This document shows positions 12,181 to 25,400 of a stretch of DNA of 64,000 bases, one piece after another. Made by a program: the position numbers and the translations under genes. Within the stretch, counting starts at the first letter, position 1, and each line of letters begins with the position of its first letter. The DNA is from Casuarina equisetifolia. Taxonomy: Eukaryota > Streptophyta > Magnoliopsida > Fagales > Casuarinaceae. A model generated the notes under the pieces. It saw nothing but the letters and a program-made list of their open reading frames with translations, was not told where the DNA came from and searched no databases. The stretch covers positions 23,294,021-23,358,020 of the forward strand of contig CM052362.1 in the NCBI GenBank assembly GCA_028551475.1. The letters are read 5' to 3'.

Positions 12181-13760
12181 TCAAATACAAAAAGGCAGAA
12201 CATTTTTGGATTCTTAAACAAATAATCCATAAGCTTCAAGGAGGCCGGTGATGAATCAAACTAAGTTGATCTTCCAAATATATATTTTTGCACATACTTA
12301 GTAGAAACCCAAGATGTTAATAGATTTGTATCCCATTAATTAAGTGTCCATGATTGGCTAAACAATCAACTAATGGTTACCTTTTGTGCAAGGGTGAAGA
12401 AGCCTAGTCCTAGTAGGTATTGCATGACTACACGGCTGAATAATATAAGTAAGCTTTAAAGGACTAGAGAACTCTCCCTTAAGACATTGAACTAAGAATC
12501 CGGACTTTGCTTCCATCTCATGCAACTGAATTTCTTTTTGTTGGCAAAGCTGTAATCCAAATAGCATGGCCTTAACTTCTAGTATTCCACTATTTCCCTA
12601 GTAGGATCCGTATTGACCCTCACTGGCATACCTCCAATACAAGATCCATTAGAATTCAAGTTCAAAGAACCAGCATAAGGCATGATCCACTTAACCATCT
12701 AACCTTGTAGAATAGAAGGATTGTGAATCAAAACATGCAAAGGTTGAAGCCTAGCACAATCAATAACAGATGGTGATTTAGAGCCTTTGCACATAGTCAT
12801 TAATTTGATTAATATCCATTGTAATGTCACCAATAATATTCTGTACTGACCACTTTTGATATGAAAGAATAGCATCATTTTTTGCTAACCAAATTCGCTA
12901 CAAAACAAAACACCCAATTAAAGCAATACTCACACTAGCCTAGGAAGATAGGCTAGCTACCTAAAACCAATCAATGATAAGAACTTTGGCAGAATCCCAC
13001 CGAGCCGTGATATGTAGAAAATCAACAAATTTCTGCCATAATGCATTGGCAAGATCATTTTGAGAGAATAAATGATCCACTAACTTAGATTTAGGATGAT
13101 AACGATAAACACATTTTGAATCAAGGGATATACCCCTTTTCTGAAAGTTTGTATCTCTAGGAAGAGTGGACTTTAAAAATTCAGGACTTGCATTTGTCTC
13201 CTTGATTGTCAATTTTGATCACCATAGTTAGGGAACCATAAAAAAGTATCAAGTCACTTGTCAAAAACTCCTTTCACCACTATTCACGATCCATTTGCTA
13301 TGTTGCAAGGCATATGGAACATGTTTGCTAATAGCATACTAATAATGAGATGTTAGACAATATAACCCTTGATTAATAATCTCCATTGGAGAGTCATATT
13401 TCTTTACCATGAATCTTTCCTATTAAAAGGATCCTTTGATGAAAGTCCAAGCCATCTTCACATGGAGAGAAGCCATGATTCAGACTGTCTCAAATACCTA
13501 AGTCCCCTTCATCCATAGGTTGACAAGCCTTTTTCCCAACTCATAAATTAGCCCTATGTTCGATGTTGTTGCTTCATTGAAATTCAATCATTTTTTAGGT
13601 AATCTCATTCAACACATTCTCTAGAACATTAGTAATAGAGAGGATATATATTGGAAGAGAGGACATAATGATTTCAATTAAGGTAACCTTGCCTTTGTGA
13701 GATAAAAACCTATTCTTCCAATTCAATGGCCTATAATTAGCACTATGTTCGATGTTGTTG
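12180..13760 (-). mobile_element. Decayed LINE (non-LTR retrotransposon) 3' part
   Basis: Read on the minus strand, the 3' end of a plant L1-like pol is visible. The end of the reverse transcriptase lies near 13720-13600 (LNWKNRFLSHKGKVTLIE, then SSLPIYILSITN). A zinc-binding RT-associated domain lies at 13212-12961 (FQKRGISLDSKCV, then DHLFSQNDLANALWQKF). RNase H-like sequence follows at about 12720-12400 (LNSNGSCIGG). Several frame breaks and in-frame stops show a long-dead copy. The 5' part is missing: at about 13760 the sequence switches abruptly to kinase-gene intron DNA. No clear poly(A) tail or target duplication was found, so the lower border is approximate. A direct repeat containing 'ctatgttcgatgttgttgct' occurs at about 13550 and 13737. 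Confidence 0.72.
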
Positions 13761-13761
13761 C

Positions 13762-14330
13762 TCTAATTCTTTGTATATTAGGAGACCAAGATTTGGGTGG
13801 TAGAATTTTGAATCATACAATATAATTCTATCATTTTCATTCAACTATTTGTTTGAAATTTTTTAAGAATATTATACTTTCTTTTACCAATGTGATTCCA
13901 TTAAAAAGAGACACATAATAAAAGGCCTTCAGCAGCCAAACAATCAAAAATAACCGAGAAGGTAAAACATGAAGCTTAGCCATCCAACAAATAATATAGC
14001 ATCTCCACTTCCTTGAACATAGGAAGTATCCAGTGCGATCTTAATTTTGAAGTATAAGACACCTAAAGGAAATTCAAGATGGAAGAATCTCACAGCAAAA
14101 TAGTATTTTGTAAAAACTTAAAAGTCTTTTGAGATGAGTCGTAATTTATCACGGCATCACATAAAAAAAAAATCCGACATCAATGATTACCTTCACTTTT
14201 GATATCAGATTAATATTAACGGCATTCACAAACTTACACGTCTATTGCGGTATGTATTGATCAAAATATTCTCGTTTTTAGGTCTCCATTTTCCCACTAC
14301 ATCTCTTATCTAGTGAATTATCTTCGATAA
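13762..14330 (-). pseudogene. Remnant of an MEKK1-like gene (intron 4 and exon 1 pieces)
   Basis: 13762-13930 matches intron 4 of copy A near 19561-19720 (for example 'gagaccaagatttgg' and 'aagaatattat.cttt'). 13925-14040 matches copy C near 44110-44200. Sequence leading to 14238 matches the start of intron 1, and 14238-14330 matches the end of exon 1 of copies A and E: the donor GTAAGTTT is kept but the coding sequence has stops and no GxGxxG. The intervening exons are missing. This marks the left edge of the kinase array. Confidence 0.55.
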
Positions 14331-15876
14331 ATAGACCTAACTCTTAATTCAGTACTACCAAATTTTAGACTCCTAATATGATTAGGCTTAAAACTCATAA
14401 TATGATCAAGTTTTGACTATTTCAAATCCTAAACCTTAGCTAATTATTCTAGAATCTCACAATAATATAAAACGTAATAGTAAGTATTTTGAGCCCAAGA
14501 TCATATTATCTCTCCTTGATCCTCACAATTGATTCCCTTTCCAAATCCTTGCCGCAAAGGATTAATAATTTTATCTTAAACAAAAAATTAAAGTATTTAA
14601 ACTTAATAATAAAAAAGAAAAAATCACTTTTAAGTAAAAATATAATATCATTTGAAAGATAATATTCTCAATGGCTACTTAAAAACTAGAAGGTGATTAA
14701 TTGGTATGTCCAATAATAAATTATCATTTTTCTTTTTGGAAATATTGTTACCTTGGAAAAAAATAAGTTATTGCAAGTTAAATGTGTTCAACTTCTCTTT
14801 GTTAAAGATGTCAATCATCTCCTTTAAAAGATTGTTTTAACTTTGTATGTAAAATAATGTGTTATGCAATACTCAATATGTTAAACAGTAATTGTAACAT
14901 TAACTGTTCAATCCATCATAGTTACAAATCCCTAAACAAAAGAAGAAATAAATTAGGAGAATCATATCATTTTTACCATTACTTGAATTGGGAGGATGGA
15001 TGGATGGAATATGAATAAATAAATAAATGAAAAGAAACATGCTACTTCTGTCCTTATCCGTCATCGCTTGTATAAAAACCCATGACCTTTAAATATCGTA
15101 AAATTTCTACCTAATAACCATCAAGAATACTCAGACATCCTTGATAACAAGCAAAGCAACATCAAAATTGGACCAAGAACATTTTATATTATTGTCACGG
15201 CCTATACAATGAGACACTAAGAACATGACCCAAAACCCGAAAGTAGATTAAAACTATCAACTGTCGCAAGTGTAAGCCACTTTTCAATCGAGACATATAT
15301 ACAAATCAGTAAATATTTTTGGAATATTACAATATCCCTCAGAACTTACACCCCTAGAATCTTTCAACCCCTAAAATGGTCATTCTAAGAAGAAAAAAAA
15401 AGGCTAGCAACATTTTACTCCAAACTCTACTGAAGAAAAATCAGTCTCCTTTTGCCATAACCAAATAATTATAAAAGAATTTAGGAGCTGCGTCCTCTCA
15501 GTAGATCAATTTATAGACCTAAAAAATTCTCCGAAATGGATTAAAACCACAGCCTGAGGGCACTCAAGTAAGTACTGTCCACTGCGAAGTAAATATTTAG
15601 TGGCTGCAAGCCCAACTTGAGGGTGCAACAAGAAAAATTTCTGGCGCGGCTAGCGATGGACGGAGCTGGGGTCAAAAGCAAAGCTACTGTATCAGTGACA
15701 GAAAACAATAAAACTAGCACAGGATGCAAAGAAATCGTTTAACTTATTTTACTAGATAAATCAAGAAGTTTGAAGCTGCCCAACATCTGAAACTTATATT
15801 TAGAATATTGGACAGAGATATCAGGAAAACTGTTGAGTAAGTGATATCAGGTAAAAATTCAGTTATACATAAGGGG
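14331..15876. other. Intergenic DNA with array-wide repeat sequence
   Basis: No gene was seen. 14650-14930 resembles segments at 29400-29520, 48100-48150, 54930-55030 and 58600-58760, which all lie beside kinase exon 1 or gene ends; it is therefore part of the duplicated unit. 15390-15850 matches the 3' flank of copy C (38870-39380) and is probably the distal 3' UTR or flank of copy A. Confidence 0.5.
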
Positions 15877-16220
15877 TATTAGAGTGTGAGGGCATATCTC
15901 AAAATTTTAAGGCATTAGGTGAGAAATTTTCATCACTTATAAGACCATAGGCCCATCCTTTCACTTCCAATGTGGGACAACACCCACTTTCAACATTCTC
16001 CTTCACTTGTATGCTGACATAATCATTGCAAGTAGACTGAAGCCAAACTTTGGGGTGTAGAGGGTTTATGAAGCAGAGGCTCATTCCTGGCTTTGATACT
16101 ATATTAAAGTGTGAGGACACATCCAAAAACCTTAAGGCATTAAGTGAGAAACTTTCATCATTTATAATACCACATGCCTATCCTTTCACTTCAAATGTGC
16201 AACAACACTTACTTTCAACA
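15877..16220 (-). mobile_element. TRIM element (miniature LTR retrotransposon), old
   Basis: Two direct repeats of 119 bp (15877-15995 and 16102-16220) flank a 106-bp interior. On the minus strand the repeats begin TGTTGAAAGT and end TTAATA. The right repeat is followed by TAGTATCAAAGCCAGG, close to the initiator-Met tRNA primer site, and the left one is preceded by the purine run GAAGGAGAA. A 5-bp target duplication AGGGG lies at 15872-15876 and 16221-16225. There is no coding capacity, as is usual for TRIMs. The repeats differ at about 19 of 119 positions by eye, so the insertion is old. It sits in the 3' flank of kinase copy A. Confidence 0.8.
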
Positions 16221-16475
16221 AGGGGCAAGCAAAACATTTCAGGATGTCTAAGGCTTCTCATCTCTTCCGTCAGGAAAAAGGTTTCCATGAAGGATACCAT
16301 GACAATGTCTAGTTAATATGAACTGCTATATATCTAAATTCTAACAACATGCAAAACAAAGATGTAAAATAAATAATAACTTTTACCTCATTGCGTTTTT
16401 GGATTTGGTGAAGGAAAGAATTTCAACGCTGTCTACAAAAATGTGGAGGAGATGCTGAGCCCGAGAATATGGAAG

Positions 16476-19400
16476 TCACCTCCTTACAAATGGATGGTCT
16501 AAGAGCTGAGCTGCAGTAGGCCGATCATGAGCCTTTGCTTGTAGGCACTGTAGGACAAAATCCCTTGCATCTTTTGAGAGAGAATCAGGAATAGGAGGTC
16601 GTTCACCCTTTCCAATTTTAAACAATGCTGCCATCTGTCAAATTGCAGTAGAAGATGCTTTTAACACCGAATCAAACAGTCGCTCAATGAATAGATTGTA
16701 CTTAAGCAGGTGTGAAATATATCTTACAGGTTCCACTCAAGGGTTTTGCATACTAAGAAGAAAAAATAAACTTTCTAAAATATAAAATATATTTAACACA
16801 ATAAACCTTTTCAAAGGCTTCCAACAAAAATGTCACAAAGGTAGAAGAGAAAGTCATGCTTTACAAAAGGCATCAAAATTGTCATAACAATAAACATCAT
16901 AAAAAGAAAAGAAAAAAATAACACACACCCCTTCCAAACCCGAGTATGGAATTTCACGTGTCAGCATCTCCAACACAGTGCATCCAAGGCTCCATATATC
17001 AGCTGGAAGTCCGTATCCTTGGTTCTTCCCATTGACAACCTGCACATGTCATAGATTTGTAATAAAAAAACCTAGACAAAATTTACCAGACATGACATGT
17101 TCTCACATAATCAAATGCAATCTCCCTAAAAACAAATAGGAAAATCTTTAACAGAGTATGATCCTATAAGCTTAATTCTTTGAATGAAAAAATATCCAAG
17201 TATATCAATATGCACCTTCCCCCAGCCAAACACCAAGAAAAGGGAGAAAAAGGAGTGTTAGACCATCTAACCACTGATATGAAATATTCCAGCTAAAGGG
17301 GGAAGAAAAAAAACTGCCATTGATCCAGATGCCTTTTTTTTTCTTCCCCATTAATACCTCAAAAATCTCTAAGTATGTACAAAATACATTACAACTAAGA
17401 TATATGGTATATTTAGGGGATATCAATAGTCAAATGCTCAAAGATGGCTCTATTGATCACAAGTTGAATCTATTCTTTAGAAAAGTGGCAAGCAATTATA
17501 AACCAATAGAAATATATACATAAGTTAAGTTAATGACTTCAAAACAAAGACCAAACCTACGCGGGATTGGAAACTAAATCCAGACAAGATTGGAAATTGA
17601 TAAGGAATGGAAAGGATGTATAGCATGGTAAAATAACCCATGCACTAAGAAGAGAGATCAAGGCCCCAGCTGTGGTCAGACAACCTAGAAATCTTTTCAT
17701 GAATGTAAACTTTAGAGCAATTTTCCGCATCTCTCTGTACCTAGAGTATCATACATTATTTATACTAAAAAATTTGGTAATCTAGACCAAAGGTCAAAGA
17801 TCTTAATTGAATAAACAAAATCTTCTACTTGCACTTAGAGTTGAACCCAATTTAATTGAAACTAAGAGGTTACTTAGTTATTTTCTAGGAAATAATTTCA
17901 ATCTTAAAACCCAAACACTTGCAGTATAATCTGAAACTCAAGAATCCATAGCACAAAATGTGAGTTACCAGCTAAGCTCTTAGATCAGCAACGAGGTCAA
18001 ATACATAAGTCATAAGGGTTATAAACAGAACAAAAGCATTTAGGTCAGTCATGATGAGAAACCATGTTATAGAGGGCAATCCCTAATAGTTTAATACACG
18101 CTATTTTGATACGCACTTTGGAATTCCAACGTTTCTTGTGATTACTAAGGCTATTTCAACTTTCAATCCAAATTTCAGTTACTGATATATATTCTTCAAA
18201 AACTTTGAACTAATGAACTTTGCAACTAAAAAGTTGACTCTATCAGGCAGCTGAATCAGAGTTTGGGAAGGAAGGGAATATTGTGTCATGCAAAGAAAGT
18301 TTTTCCTATATAAGGAGCCAAAGCCTATGGCTACAGAAATTGCAGTATGTATTAAGTCCATCACAAGTGCCAAACTAATAACTCCATCAGCCGACAGGCA
18401 CTCAAATAAGTTAGCATTTTAAAAATTATGTTTTCTTCAATGTTTGAAACTGGACATAAACGAATTTAGTACCATTGGATCCATCTATCAGATTATTATA
18501 TTTAATATGAAAGGGAAAAGACAAACCTCAGGTGCCATCCAGAATGCAGTCCCCTTGCAAGATAAAAGATCATTTAATTTGGTAGCCTGAAAATGATACA
18601 ACCATAAACATTAGTTAAAGAAATAGACAATTAGATGGAGTCATTTAAGATGAAGAAAAAATTATAATAGAAAAAAAAGGAAGGGAAGAAAAACCTTAGC
18701 CAATCCAAAATCTGCAAGCTTCACAAATCCATTCGCATCCACCAATATGTTTGCACATTTGATATCCCTTCGATATAGGAAAGAAAGAGATAAGATTCTA
18801 AAGATCAATAGCAAATAGCACATAATCATGCATATATCTGTTTGTTGGTACATAGTGAAACAACAAATTGTCTATGCATTCTAAGTAAGAGGTTTCCTAT
18901 TACAAGATAATAATTGAGGGCAAAATATAATGTTCAAAAAGCCCTTTAAAGAAGCTAGTAATGACATTGTGAGAAAAGCAAAAAAAAAAAAGGTTATGAA
19001 AATCCCAAGGCAAGTTAAATCATACACGTAATTTATCAAATTTCATGGTCAATGCTTATAAAACTTTCTAGTCTAGATCCAAAAATTGGCTTGTGTAATA
19101 TCTGCTTAAAAGTATTCATTCAGAAATTTTCTTACTTTTGAAAAGGAGGGAAAATGTTCATACTTCACTCTGCTTTGTAGAAGGCAAAAGAAATAATGAT
19201 TTTAAAAATGATGGTTCACATAGACATCACAAGTGTAATAAGATAAGTTAGATCCAACAGAAGTGTTCACGAAGTAAATCCATTGCTGAATTAAAGGAAA
19301 TTAGAAGCAAGTACCAAGGGCTAAAGGAAAAACAAGCTTTAAGATCAAAGAAATCATGAATAGAGTTTTGATTTTAACATGAAGCATGATTTGAGACCTT

Positions 19401-22400
19401 CATGCTGTTCATGATGTGAATTCTACAGTTTTTTGCATTATTAGACTGATTACAATCAATTTCTGGATCTTCTAGACATGAATTGTAACGATGGCTCATA
19501 GCTCTTCTTACTTATCATTTCTATTTCAAGTCGTCTACGATATTTTTTTTTGGTTTGTTTTAGTTCTTTATATATTATGAGACCAAGATTTTGGGAAGTA
19601 GAATGAATGAAACAACATAACTCTGTTGATTTCATACAATGATTTTTTTGAAAATTTTTAAGAATATTATGCTTTTCTTTAACAATGTTATGTCATTAAA
19701 AGGAGAAACCTAATAAAAGGCTATCCAAACATTCTATCCCTCCAACCCATTGTCACCCAAAAAAAAAAGAAATGATATCCTTTTGCTCACAAGAGAAAAT
19801 TCACAAATGACAGCTCATAAAGGCTAAGATACCAAAGACAATAAGTAAAACATATCAAAGAACAACAATTTAAAATCAATTAAGAACAAGATAACCAAAT
19901 AACCTCAAGATCACATACATAATGACAAAAGAGAATATATGTATCACCTGTGTACCACATTTCTGTCATGTAGATACTTTAAACCATGTAAAATCTGTCT
20001 TGTATATCCAGAGACTTGAGGATTTAGAAGATGGAACTTTTGATAAACCTTTAAGAGGGAGCCTTGTGTTACTAGCTCTAGAAAGATGTGTAGATTTGAT
20101 TCATCCTACAACCAACATTAGCAAAACACGGCATATGCTTGATCAATCAAAAAGTTTATGAAAAATTAAAAACTAGAACAAAGCATAATCATTTAAAGCA
20201 AAATGCTAAAACAATATTCCTAGTGTTATGTGAATAAGAAGCGAAGGGCAAACATATGCAATATTGACTCTTTATAGATATGCATATTGGCACCACTCAT
20301 TTCTAGTTGTAAGTGTCACAAAAGAAGTACCAAAAAATTCAATGAAAGAAGTTGCCAAGATATCATGCATGATCACAAGCAATTGAAACTTCAACTAATG
20401 GTTTTGAAATGCATAATTACTTCCTATAGCCGGAAAATTGCAAAAGCTTATGAACTGTTATGGTAACTTTGCTACTATGAAGTTTAGATTCAAGGCACAT
20501 AGACAAAATGAAAAGACTTTCATTGTTGTTTTCAGAAAAGAAAAGTGTACCTTTTTTGTGCCATAATATTGAACTATGTTCTCATGTTCGAACTTACTTA
20601 ATAGAGCAATCTCCTGAAAAATGAAGATGGGATGAGAATACATCATCTAGGTAGAAGATGCAAAATGGAAGAGTAAACTTTTCCTCCCAAAATAATGTCA
20701 AGTTTGCACATAATATTAGTATTCAAACCCAAAATATTATGCCAAAGTAAAGTATAAGCTTGTCTCACTTGCTCAAGTTGATAAATACTTAGTTTTCCTT
20801 TACTTCCTTGATCAAGTAGTGAAACTTCCTTAATGGCAAAAAATACTCCATTACTGCAAAGCAAGAAGGAAAATTAGTAATAAATTATAAGTATAAATAA
20901 TACATCAGGCAAAAAAAAAAATCCTTATTTATATGTCCTAATATAAGGAAGACTACATCAACTAATAAATTTTAACCTCATGTTTTTTTAAGTAAAACCA
21001 TGGCTTGCATAGCAAGGACTAGAGATCATTCATTGTCTCACAAAAGCAAAATTATAGGAAACAAAAAATAATCAAAGCATTGAAGATATTGCTGATTAGA
21101 AAATGCCCATTTTATTTTGGTGGCCAAAAGGGTGGGGAAGGGTTCTAAGGTTTTGATAAGTTAGCCGAAAATTAAACTCTCGATGAATTTACTTTCAAAA
21201 ATAATAAACAAAGAAACTTAGAAAGTCCTAGAAGGTTCTAGAGTCAACTGAATTACCAAACAGCCATAATTTGCGAGAGATGAAAAAACAACTTTGCCCC
21301 CAATTATAGAATTGACCATAACTCATTAAATAAAACTTGTTTTTGTGTGCCTAAACTCCCACAAATTGACTTTTAGAAACACATATGGCCCAACCTAATG
21401 TGATGTTGCACATAAATAACAAAACAGGTCTTGGAATTTATTGAGCTGCAAGGAAACAATCTTATGACAACTATCCAAATCTTTGACCACCTTAGAGAAT
21501 CTAAAAAGGAAACAAACCTAAAACTTTCTTATCAATGAACCGTTCTTCCATAGGAACATAACAATGAGTGCGGCGTGAATGTACATCATTAGTGTGGTGC
21601 AGCAAGTCTATTCCCCAGGATTTATTGATCCTTTGCTAGAAAGTAGCAGATTTTGTGGTAGGTCTTGCCAACATCATGAGATTACTACGGCAAGACTCCA
21701 AAATACAGTCTCTAAGAAATAATCTGTTTTTCACCACTTGTTCTTATCAAATCTTAGCATTCTGAAAGTATCAGCAACATGAGATAGCACACTAGCCAAG
21801 TAACGTCAATTTCTTTTTTCCATCACACAAAATTTTGGAATAGTGTGGGTTCTCCTTTGAGTGTTTGGAATTAACCGATTATGCATCAATTGTAGCATAA
21901 ATTGGCAATAATACTACCAGTCTAAAAACTATGTTTTAGGGGAATGATGAAAATGGCATCTGTTAAAATCAGAGAGTGCACAAAATCACCACAGCAGGAT
22001 ATCATGATGATACCTTTAAACATCAAAAATTAAAGTACAAAACTGAAATATTTAAATCCATATGTCAAAGGGTTGTTAAGTTGTTTAACACATAACACTT
22101 GTATTTACTGTCCAACCCCATATAGTATCAAATATTTACCTTACAAAGAGTTACCCAGCTTTCCACGTCCCCAAGGACCAACAAGGGCAGTACAAGAATG
22201 TTCAATTGCTGTGCATCGACAGTTATATATCTAAGTCGACTGCGATTTCTTTTGACCAGTCAAATCTCTTTCTTTTCTTCTTTTTTTGTGGTAATCATTT
22301 TAAAGATGCACCCGTTTGAAGGTGTACAACAGACCTGTACCCGTTAGGGTTTGCGGCAATTGAAATGCCTACAATGAAATTAGGAAAGAACTCGTAAGCA

Positions 22401-25400
22401 GGTACTCTGACAGCCATCACTCCTAAAAAAGGAGGAGCATAGACGCTATGTGGATTATTGCGTTACACACGCACCCATCCAGTAACTTTTAGAACCTTCA
22501 ATTTGACCTCCGCAGCAATTTTTTTCCCAGAGTACCTTCACACCATCTTAAAAGGAGAGGGAGATGCGAACGGTATACTGTAAAATAACTTGCAATATTG
22601 AAGTAGTGGAAAATGCTAGATTAATCTTGAAGGATAAGCTATCTAAAGGGAAATTTTTAAGTTGAAGGTTCACACAGTGAAACAATGTATTTCCTATCAA
22701 CTTATAGTCTTTTGGAATGAGTGGCAATTTATCATGGCATCGCACAAGAGAATCCAACACTATGATTAACTTCACCCTCATATCAAGTTAATATAAACAG
22801 CATTGGAAAACTTACGCAGCGATTCCTTCATGCACCGACCCAAACGACCCGCGTCCTAGAAGGTTTCCCTTTTCCCAATACGTGGTATCAGGCCTAATTC
22901 TCTCATTAGGTGAAGTATTCGTCGGACCCGGTGTAGTGCCTGACGAATCGTCATCATTCGACGTGGTAAACGAACGAGACTCCGATAGCGCGGCTATGTC
23001 GCCATGCCTCACCACATCCTCCTGTCCTTCCAGCACCTCTCTCTTCCCCGTTGCCTGCTTATTCTCTTCTTCTTCTTCTTCACCTACGTTTGCTTCTTTA
23101 TCCTTTTCTTCTTCATCGGAAGATGACCCGCACCCAATAATCAAAGGACCTCTCTCATTATCCAGCGCTAAGTCGTAGAAAAGGTCCCTATTCGAACACC
23201 CATTATCCGTCACTGGAAGCTTCCTTGCTGGTGGTGGCTTAAGTACCGGAGGTGGACTAACGCCCTTAATTCCATTTCCTCCCTCTCCACCACTAAAACC
23301 AACTGTCCTACAGCATCCACTAGACTCAGCCAGATCTGCCTGGGGCAACTCTGTTTCATCACCATTTCTTATGCCATCCGCAGTTCTCTCTCTCAAGTCA
23401 TCTACAGCTTCGCTTTCCTCAGTATCCTTGGTTTCCTCTCTTATAGGACTACACATCCCCAACGATCTCAGCCTTCGTGGAATATCCGAGGACGGCCAGA
23501 CTTTCCTAGCCTCCCAAACCGACATGGAGGTCTCGAAGTCCTTGGGCCTAGAGAACTCCAACGGCCGGTACATCCGAGCCAGCTGGACCTCTAGGTCTGG
23601 TGATCGAGCTTGGAGGTAAGTAGTAGAGCCTTTGCGGGACGAAGGCTTAACTCTCTCATTGGCGCGTGTTAGACAAGCAGAGTGCCTCTTACCCACCGGC
23701 GCGTGTGGCACACGCGCCGGCCACGTCAGCACCACGTCAGCAGGTATGACCCGATGGTGACCTGCGACCGCTCCAGGATCCGGTCTCCATCGCGAGACGA
23801 CCCGGTTCGTCCCCGACGCCCCTGCGCAACCCTAGCCACCGCGAATCTTCATCTCCGGCGATTCTTTCCTTATTTGCTTTGTAAATCACTGTAATTGATC
23901 TCTTTCCTGATTTAATTTCTTCTTTCTTGTCTATATATTGTAATCATTATTCATATAATCAAGAGAATTAGAAAATCACGTTGGAGCAAATCTAGGGTTT
24001 ATGTTCTTCGTCTGTTCTTCCTAATTTCTGAAAATTCCGGCCACTCTCTCCTCCGTTCAACTACTCGACTTAGGATTTTAACATGGTATCAATGGAGCCT
24101 TCGGCTAACGCCTCCATTCCGATCCCCCCAAACACCGATTCCAAAACCCCCAATTCCTCCTCTGTCCCGACCCTTTCTCTTTCTCCTGCACCTTCGCCGG
24201 CGGTCCCTTCCCCCACCTCGTTCGACCGTTTCGATGGGTCGAATTACGTCCTCTGGCGGACCCGCCTTATGCCCTTCCTCGTCTCTTGGAAGCTCCTCCT
24301 AATCTTGGATGGATCAGAGTCTGCTCCTCCCAAAACCCTAATCTCCTCTAGCGGCGCCACCACCCCAAACCCTGATTTCGCCGCCTGGCTCAGCCTCGAC
24401 CAAGCTGCTCTCAGCTGGCTTATGGCCACCTCCACAAACGCGGTCGTCACACAGCTCACGGACATGTCGACTTCAGCGGAGGCCTGGTCGTTCCTGAAGC
24501 GCACGTACACTGCGCAATCCTCCGTGCGCTCCGCCGCTATCCGGATGCAGCTTCAATCCATCACGAAGGGGACTCGCTCGGTGACTGAATTTTTGTCGCA
24601 GGTTAAGGACCTTCTCGATCAGCTCGGCGTAATCGGCGGCAAACTCTCCGAAGATGACTATCGCGCGCAGCTCTTCAGAGGCCTCGGTGACGACTTCGAC
24701 GACCTCGCGACCTCCGTCGCCACCGTCGAATCGGCCACCGGTCCGCTCAGCAGGGAAGCCTTCCACAGCCTCCTCTTAGCCCATGAAGGCCGCCGCGATC
24801 AGAGCCGCAGCTCCGCCGTGACGGCAGCTGCCGCATTCGCTGCCTACCCGAATGGGTCTCGGGGCGCTTACTCAGGCCCGGCCCGCTCTGGATCCAACTC
24901 CGGAAGTCATTATGCGGCCCAACCCATGGGTCAGTCCGCGGGCCCTCTCACAGGCCCATTCGCGCATCAGCTCGCGGGCCAGCCCGCGAGTCATCTAACG
25001 GGCCAGTCTGCGACTCATCTCGTGGGTCATCTCGCGGGTCAACCCGCGAGTCATCTCGCGGGCCATCTCGCGGGTCAACTCGCGAGTCATCTCGCGGCCC
25101 AAAACGCGGGAGACGGCCTCCTGCCCCTCCCGCAGGCCCAAAATTGGCCAACTCGGTCCAACAACCGTGGGCCCCGCCGTGGCCGCCCCTATTGTCACCT
25201 TTGCCACAAACCGGGCCACTATGTTGCCAATTGCCGCGAACGGTTTAATCCGGCCTTTATGCCCCCTCCCAAGGCCCCAATTCTCGTTTTTCCCCCCAAG
25301 CCCACTATGCCTATAATTCCCCTCCATACACATACCCCCCTCCCCCCCCATTTCCCTATAACCCCCAAGCCAACTATGCTACACTTCCCCCTCCTGTCTC

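Noticed and set aside
23667-23735. N-terminal extension of the copy A kinase frame into the LTR
   Set aside because: The extra codons come from Copia LTR sequence and start at GTG; the host exon continues on the far side of the element instead.
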